From Bacteroidales bacterium UBA6828 (lineage in GTDB: Bacteria > Bacteroidota > Bacteroidia > Bacteroidales > Paludibacteraceae): 64,000 bases of DNA. The number at the start of each line of letters is the position of its first letter. Position 1 is the first letter of the stretch. The stretch lies in the NCBI GenBank assembly GCA_002452095.1, contig DKEG01000037.1, positions 1-64,000 on the forward strand. The letters run 5' to 3'. Both the position numbers and the translations under genes were made by a program. The notes beneath the pieces were generated by a model. The model worked only from the letters and a program-made list of their open reading frames with translations. It did no database searches and had not been told where the DNA came from. This document shows positions 59,576 through 64,000 of this stretch, in pieces.

Positions 59576-60096
59576 TTTATTTCGATGTCTATAATTACAT
59601 TGGTGTAGGGCGGAACGGCATCGTTGCCGTGCATACCGTAGGCGGCATACCATGGGGCAAGCAGGATGATATGGTCGCCGTGATGCCACTCGTTGCAGTG
59701 TATCTCCGCGCATATTGGCAGTTCGTTGCGCCCTATACGGTATTCGCGCTCTTCGTCCAGCAGCAGTCTTCCCCGCAAGTCCTTGGTGCGCACGTGCATA
59801 CGCCATAACTCGTCCTCTTTGGGCGACGGACTGTCGCTGTCGCCATGCTCTGCAATACGCATCCATGCGTTGCTGATAGCCATCAGGGCGAACTGCTCGT
59901 CCTGTGCCTCCACATAGCGCAACAGGGCTTGGTCAGCCTCTTTGGCCATACGCTGGTTCATCTCCATCAGTGCCAGTGCAGCGGAGTCTTCCTCAGGCGC
60001 TTGCCCGCTTTTGTAGGTCGGACGTTGCGGCCCCTTTCCTCCGCAACCTACCAACAAACTGCATACCAAAACAATAATCAGGTGTATTTTTTTCAT
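59572..60096 (-). CDS. FKBP-like lipoprotein (peptidyl-prolyl isomerase fold)
   Basis: 174 residues from the ATG at 60096 (signal MKKIHLIIVLVCSLLVGC with lipobox). The C-terminal half has the FKBP pattern: ITLLAPWYAAYGMHGNDA-like segment (IILLAPWYAAYGMHG), then VPPYTNVIIDIEIK, the closing strand of the fold. The middle helix (MEMNQRMAKEADQALLRYVEAQ) is seen in Bacteroidota FKBP lipoproteins. It is probably an envelope foldase. A nine-base array lies between it and the sensor gene. Confidence 0.78.
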   Translation of the reverse strand: MKKIHLIIVLVCSLLVGCGGKGPQRPTYKSGQAPEEDSAALALMEMNQRMAKEADQALLRYVEAQDEQFALMAISNAWMRIAEHGDSDSPSPKEDELWRMHVRTKDLRGRLLLDEEREYRIGRNELPICAEIHCNEWHHGDHIILLAPWYAAYGMHGNDAVPPYTNVIIDIEIK

Positions 60097-60099
60097 TCT

Positions 60100-60144
60100 G
60101 TTTCTTAAAGTCTTTAATGACCTTAAGGTCTTTAAGGACATTAA
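60100..60144. repeat. 9-bp tandem array (five units)
   Basis: GTTTCTTAA, AGTCTTTAA, TGACCTTAA, GGTCTTTAA and GGACATTAA lie between the sensor gene's stop and the FKBP-like lipoprotein start. Confidence 0.7.
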
Positions 60145-60146
60145 AA

Positions 60147-63100
60147 TCACTTTTCTTCGCCCAAATCTTTCAACCGCTCCTTGCGGTATTCCGAAGGTGT
60201 CATCCCATAGGTTGCCTTAAAGCACTTCGCAAAATAACGCGAGTCGTTCATACCTACCATATATGTTACCTCCGTGATGTTATACTGCTTCTGCTCCAGC
60301 AGTTGCGCCGCACGTTTGATGCGCATCTCGCGGATAAACTCCACTGGACTGAGACCCGTCAGGCTCTTCAGTTTGTTGAAGAACACCGTGCGCCCCATAC
60401 CCATATCTTCCACCAGTTCGTCCACGGTCAGCGTGTTGTTCTCCATCTGCTTGTCCATAATATCCAGCAACTTCGCCAGAAACGTGTCGCCTTGTATGCC
60501 ATCGTCGTTCTTTTGCGGTTCTAGGCGCATCAACCGCTTGCGGTAGTTTGCTTCTAGTTGTACACGCTGGCTGATCAGGTTCTTCACCCGCGCCCGCAGG
60601 TACTCGGGTTCGAAAGGCTTCGTTACATAGTCGTCCGCACCCTCTTTCATTGCCTCCAACCGGCTCTCTATCGCTGATTTGGCAGTCAGCAGTATCACCG
60701 GTATATGGCTCAGGTCTTGCGAGCGTTTGATATGGCTGGTCAGTTCCAGTCCGTCCATATTGGGCATCATCAGGTCGGTAATCACCACATCGGGCATATC
60801 CTTCTCTATCATTGCCAGTGCCTCCTTGCCGTCCGAGGCTTTGATCACGCGGTAGTCGCTGCCGAGGATATTGCCGAGGAACGAACGCATATCCTCGTTG
60901 TCGTCCACCACGAGAATGGTTCGTTTGTTGTCCTTGGTGTCTATCTGTGCCAACTTGTTCTCGAGAGTCTCTTGCGGGAGCGATGCGGTCTGCGTGCTGC
61001 TCTTGTCGTCCACCACCATATCTACTTCGCTGCCGAAATGCTCCTTCCCCGTGCGGAACATCACCGTGAAGGTCGTGCCTTTGCCCACTTCGCTCTCCAC
61101 CTCGATATACCCGTGGTGCAAGTCCACCAGTTCTTTTACGAGGTTCATACCGATACCCGTCCCCGTGTTGTTAGCCTGATTGTTCAGTTCGTTGTTCCCT
61201 GTGAAACGCTCAAATAGCACGCTGCGTTTCTCCATAGGAATACCGATACCCTCGTCTTTTACAATCAGCAGCACATACCCCGGCTTCTCGTCCACCGTTA
61301 CGGTGATGCTCTTGCCTGCGGGGGTGAACTTGAATGCGTTGCTCAATAGGTTGAATAGTATCGTATCCACACGGCCTCTGTCCACCCATACCGTACTGTC
61401 TGCGGCTTTCTTCTCTATGTTCAGGTTGATATGTTTGTCGTATGCCTCTTTCTTGAAGTTCGCGCACGTCTCGTCCACGATGTCGCTCAGCAGCGATTTC
61501 TGTATGCGTAGGCGCATCTTCTTGTTCTGTATCTTGCGGAAATCAAGCAACTGGTTCACCATACGCAGCATTCGGTGGCTGTTGCTCTGCACAATCTCCA
61601 ACTGCCCGCGTACGCTGTTCGATATACGTTCTGTCTGCAGTATGTTCTCCACAGGTCCGATAATCAGCGTCAGCGGAGTGCGCAACTCGTGGCTGATGTT
61701 CGTGAAGAAGCGCAACTTGATGTCCGTTACCTGCTGCTCCACTTGCACTTTGCGGCGCAGCGTCTCATAGGTGTACAGCACATATCCTACCAGTGCCAGC
61801 ACTGCCAGCAGCAGTAGTACATACAGGCATATTGCCCACCAACTTGCCCACATCGGGGCTTTCACTATCACGCACAGCGTCGTCTCGTTGTCCGCTTCGC
61901 CCCCCTCGCGGTTGGTCGAACGCACATGGAAGATATACTTCCCGTGGCTGAGGTTCGTATAGGTTACGCGCCGTTGGTCGTAGGCAAACACCCACTCGTT
62001 CGACAGACCCTCCAGCATATACGAGTACGCTATCTTCTTGGCGTTCACATATTCCAATGCCGCATATTCGATTGTCAAGTTCGCATCGTGTTCCACTACC
62101 ACCGTGTCCGATAAAGGCAGCGTCTGCCCCTCCGAACTGCAACGCACTATCCGCATCGGGGGTGTCGATTGGGTGTGGGTTATCTTGCTCGGATCAAAGG
62201 TGCAGTAGCCGTTTGAGTAGCCGAAAAGAATACTTCCCGTGCGGGTGCGCAGCGCATGCGCCTCTGTGAAATAGGTGTTCTTCTGGGCATCCAATGCATC
62301 GTAGTAATAGCATTCGCCGGTTTCTATATTCATCTGCGTGATGTCGCTTTCCGATGTAAACCATAGGTTCTTCCCGTCCCCTACAATACTCAGTACAATA
62401 TCCTGCAGCGTCTGTATGCGGTGTATTTCATTCTTCGGGTCTTTCGGGTCAAGCACGTTCAGCCCCCCGCCGAATGTACCGAGCCATAGTTTGTCCCCGC
62501 TGTAATATACGGCGCGGATGTCATAACTCGGTATCATCTCGCTGCTCAGGTTCTGTAGGTTCACCTTGAATAACCCCGTCGTCGTACCGCACCACGCCGT
62601 GTTGTCCACTATTGCTATGTCGCGTATCTTCAGCCCGTTGCCTATTATTTTAGGCTCTTTGAAACGGTGCGTACTGCTGTCGTATTGCAGTATGTTCAGC
62701 CCCCCGCCGTAGGTACCTACATACAGCGTTCCGTCGCTGCCTTCTTCTATGTCATAGATGTCCGCACTGCCGGTCGGTATCGTTTTCCCCGTCGCTGCAT
62801 ACTGCAACCCGTGTCCCTTTGTGCCGTATAGCAACCCGTATCGGCTGTCTATCGCGCAGTAGATACGCCGCTTGTCTTTTACAATCTTTTGTATCTCCCC
62901 GCTCTTCAGTTGTGCAAACGTGCGCACCTCGCCGTTCTCTTTCACCGACTTGCGCATATCCGTCAGTTCGTAAGGCTGCGGCTCCATATTGATACAATCC
63001 ACACCGTTGTCGTAGGTCGAAACCCACATCTGCCCGTCCTTGTCCACGTAGGCAGTGTGTATCATATTCGTCAGGTCGGTCAGCGGATTGACCAACTCGT

Positions 63101-63740
63101 CTTTCTCGTAGTCGTAATACGACCAGCCGCCGCCGGTTGGGTTCACCCATACACGACCTTGGCAGTCCTCCAGTATGAAAAAGTGTTCGCGCAACTGTCC
63201 CGCATAACGGCTGTCTAACTTCGGCGTAAAGCGTTTCCATGTGTTGTAGCGGTAGCGCAGTACACCGTTCTCGTTATCCACACGCCAGATGATGCCGTGC
63301 TTGTCCACTTTCATCGTCTCGTCGTCCTGCGCAATCCGCTCCAGCATACCCATCGGCACATCGTCCGCCTCTTTCGGAGTGATATGCTGGCGGTTTTTGT
63401 CAAGCATATAGTAGTGCCCGTCGTACGTCATCCACCATAGTTGCTCCTCCTCGTCCTCGTAGATGATGTCCACACGGTTGTTCACTTTCGCCTCTTCGCC
63501 GTCTTCCATTGCCTTGAATACTTGGAAGTTATACCCGTCGAAGCGGTTCAGTCCGTCCCATGTGCCGAACCACATATAGCCCTGTTTGTCTTGCAGTATG
63601 GCCATCACGGTGTTCTGGCTCATACCGTTGTCTATCGAGTAATGGCTCACTATATAGTGTTCCTCGGCACGCAGTGCCCCGCAACCGACGACCAAGCCGA
63701 TTGCCACCCACACTGCCAAATAGATGCAACGATGTTTCAT
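60147..63740 (-). CDS. Hybrid two-component system (one-protein sensor kinase and AraC regulator)
   Basis: 1197 residues from the ATG at 63740, giving the signal peptide MKHRCIYLAVWVAIGLVVGCGALRAEE; longer frames add a poor N-terminus. A periplasmic beta-propeller of two-component-regulator repeats (e.g. QDKQGYMWFGTWDGLNRFDGYNFQVF) and a Y_Y_Y domain come first. A membrane helix at about 634-658 follows. HisKA has His684 in FFTNISHELRTPL, then HATPase (NLLSNAFKFTPAG). The receiver has Asp989 in VVITDLMMPNMDG, and an AraC helix-turn-helix occupies about 1095-1195. It should sense a glycan or other ligand and switch on nearby genes. No SusC/D pair or glycosidase is in view. Confidence 0.95.
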   Translation of the reverse strand: MKHRCIYLAVWVAIGLVVGCGALRAEEHYIVSHYSIDNGMSQNTVMAILQDKQGYMWFGTWDGLNRFDGYNFQVFKAMEDGEEAKVNNRVDIIYEDEEEQLWWMTYDGHYYMLDKNRQHITPKEADDVPMGMLERIAQDDETMKVDKHGIIWRVDNENGVLRYRYNTWKRFTPKLDSRYAGQLREHFFILEDCQGRVWVNPTGGGWSYYDYEKDELVNPLTDLTNMIHTAYVDKDGQMWVSTYDNGVDCINMEPQPYELTDMRKSVKENGEVRTFAQLKSGEIQKIVKDKRRIYCAIDSRYGLLYGTKGHGLQYAATGKTIPTGSADIYDIEEGSDGTLYVGTYGGGLNILQYDSSTHRFKEPKIIGNGLKIRDIAIVDNTAWCGTTTGLFKVNLQNLSSEMIPSYDIRAVYYSGDKLWLGTFGGGLNVLDPKDPKNEIHRIQTLQDIVLSIVGDGKNLWFTSESDITQMNIETGECYYYDALDAQKNTYFTEAHALRTRTGSILFGYSNGYCTFDPSKITHTQSTPPMRIVRCSSEGQTLPLSDTVVVEHDANLTIEYAALEYVNAKKIAYSYMLEGLSNEWVFAYDQRRVTYTNLSHGKYIFHVRSTNREGGEADNETTLCVIVKAPMWASWWAICLYVLLLLAVLALVGYVLYTYETLRRKVQVEQQVTDIKLRFFTNISHELRTPLTLIIGPVENILQTERISNSVRGQLEIVQSNSHRMLRMVNQLLDFRKIQNKKMRLRIQKSLLSDIVDETCANFKKEAYDKHINLNIEKKAADSTVWVDRGRVDTILFNLLSNAFKFTPAGKSITVTVDEKPGYVLLIVKDEGIGIPMEKRSVLFERFTGNNELNNQANNTGTGIGMNLVKELVDLHHGYIEVESEVGKGTTFTVMFRTGKEHFGSEVDMVVDDKSSTQTASLPQETLENKLAQIDTKDNKRTILVVDDNEDMRSFLGNILGSDYRVIKASDGKEALAMIEKDMPDVVITDLMMPNMDGLELTSHIKRSQDLSHIPVILLTAKSAIESRLEAMKEGADDYVTKPFEPEYLRARVKNLISQRVQLEANYRKRLMRLEPQKNDDGIQGDTFLAKLLDIMDKQMENNTLTVDELVEDMGMGRTVFFNKLKSLTGLSPVEFIREMRIKRAAQLLEQKQYNITEVTYMVGMNDSRYFAKCFKATYGMTPSEYRKERLKDLGEEK

Positions 63741-63888
63741 ACCTGTATATGTTTTTTCAATGATATTGTTTGAATAATTTTCGGTCATATTTGAGCAAAG
63801 AAAAGTTTGAGCCTGCAAAAAAATAATGGTTAATGCGTGCTAATTATATGTTCCCCAATCAGTCCACGTTGTACCCGATACTGCACAT

Positions 63889-63906
63889 CCCCCTCCTCGG
63901 AGGGGG
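63889..63906. terminator. GC-rich hairpin after the partial rmlA-like gene
   Basis: CCCCCTCC pairs with GGAGGGGG around TC. It could end the minus-strand gene at 63917; there is no clear T-run. Confidence 0.4.
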
Positions 63907-63916
63907 CTTGGGGGTG

Positions 63917-64000
63917 TTACAACCCCTCCAGATACCTCCCGTAGGCGGTTTTCATCTCTTTCCCCAATGCGTGTACTTTCTCCGTGCTAATCCACCCGTT
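63917..64000 (-). CDS. 3' end of a probable glucose-1-phosphate thymidylyltransferase (partial)
   Basis: The last 27 codons of a gene entering from the right: NGWISTEKVHALGKEMKTAYGRYLEGL and stop. This fits the C-terminus of RmlA/RfbA (pattern GWIS-x(5)-L-x(4)-K-x-x-YGxYL). RmlA makes dTDP-glucose, the substrate of RmlB encoded at 51565. The call rests on few residues. Confidence 0.55.
   Translation of the reverse strand, partial: NGWISTEKVHALGKEMKTAYGRYLEGL

Overview
The window looks like chromosomal DNA from a member of the order Bacteroidales (phylum Bacteroidota). The evidence is the promoter style (TTG, about 20 bp, then TAnnTTTG, often as TAACTTTG or TATCTTTG), the near absence of Shine-Dalgarno sequences, a secreted protein ending in a type IX secretion (T9SS) sorting domain, and phylum-typical families: DUF4270, DUF5683, DUF4827, DUF4861, a GldG-like protein, a PorT-like barrel and a one-protein hybrid two-component system. 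Gene order also fits: rsfS-ftsH, parA-parB-DUF5683-lytic transglycosylase, surE-small membrane protein-lpxB, and DUF4270-glycogen synthase facing panC. Genus cannot be fixed from the sequence alone. I see no tRNA, rRNA, CRISPR array, insertion sequence, prophage or replication origin.

Layout. 1-7 kb: rsfS, ftsH, an M16 protease, and a tRNA nucleotidyltransferase on the opposite strand. 7.3-12.8 kb: a very large T9SS cargo protein built from six ~233-residue repeats. 13.5-19.1 kb: rpsP, a Wzz-like protein, a GT2 glycosyltransferase, a CaCA antiporter, ychF, and a DUF5672 glycosyltransferase broken at a run of nine C. 19.1-26.7 kb: a YfhO-type membrane protein, then a minus-strand run GT9-parA-parB-DUF5683-transglycosylase-MerR. 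27-35.4 kb: a pectin-breakdown remnant (kduI, kduD, DUF4861) and an envelope run (PpiC foldase, GldG-like, LysM/binding-fold protein, PorT-like barrel). 35.4-46.7 kb: nrnA-type phosphatase, Fic protein, CotH-family secreted protein, CoA-transferase, LMW phosphatase, clpX, clpP, DUF4270, glycogen synthase, panC. 46.8-52.7 kb: a truncated Bro-N protein, a secreted Big_2 protein, dacB, birA, a small ORF and rmlB. 52.8-55.3 kb: an AT-rich two-gene cassette of unknown function and a candidate structured RNA. 55.3-64 kb: lpxB, surE, a phosphohexomutase, two lipoproteins, a large hybrid sensor, and the 3' end of a probable rmlA.

Most of the genes are envelope and housekeeping functions: protein quality control (FtsH, ClpXP, PpiC), cell-wall and lipid A synthesis (DacB, MltD-type, GlmM-like, LpxB), surface polysaccharide (Wzz, GTs, RmlA/B) and secretion.

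The less ordinary material lies between genes. At least nine short arrays with an 11-bp period lie downstream of genes. Heptamer arrays lie at five places, one inside lpxB. An exact 22-bp palindromic element occurs twice. A 290-nt stretch of consecutive hairpins sits behind a strong promoter. These and the 52.8-54.8 kb cassette are the best leads for something undescribed. All functional calls come from reading motifs and gene order; no database search was run.
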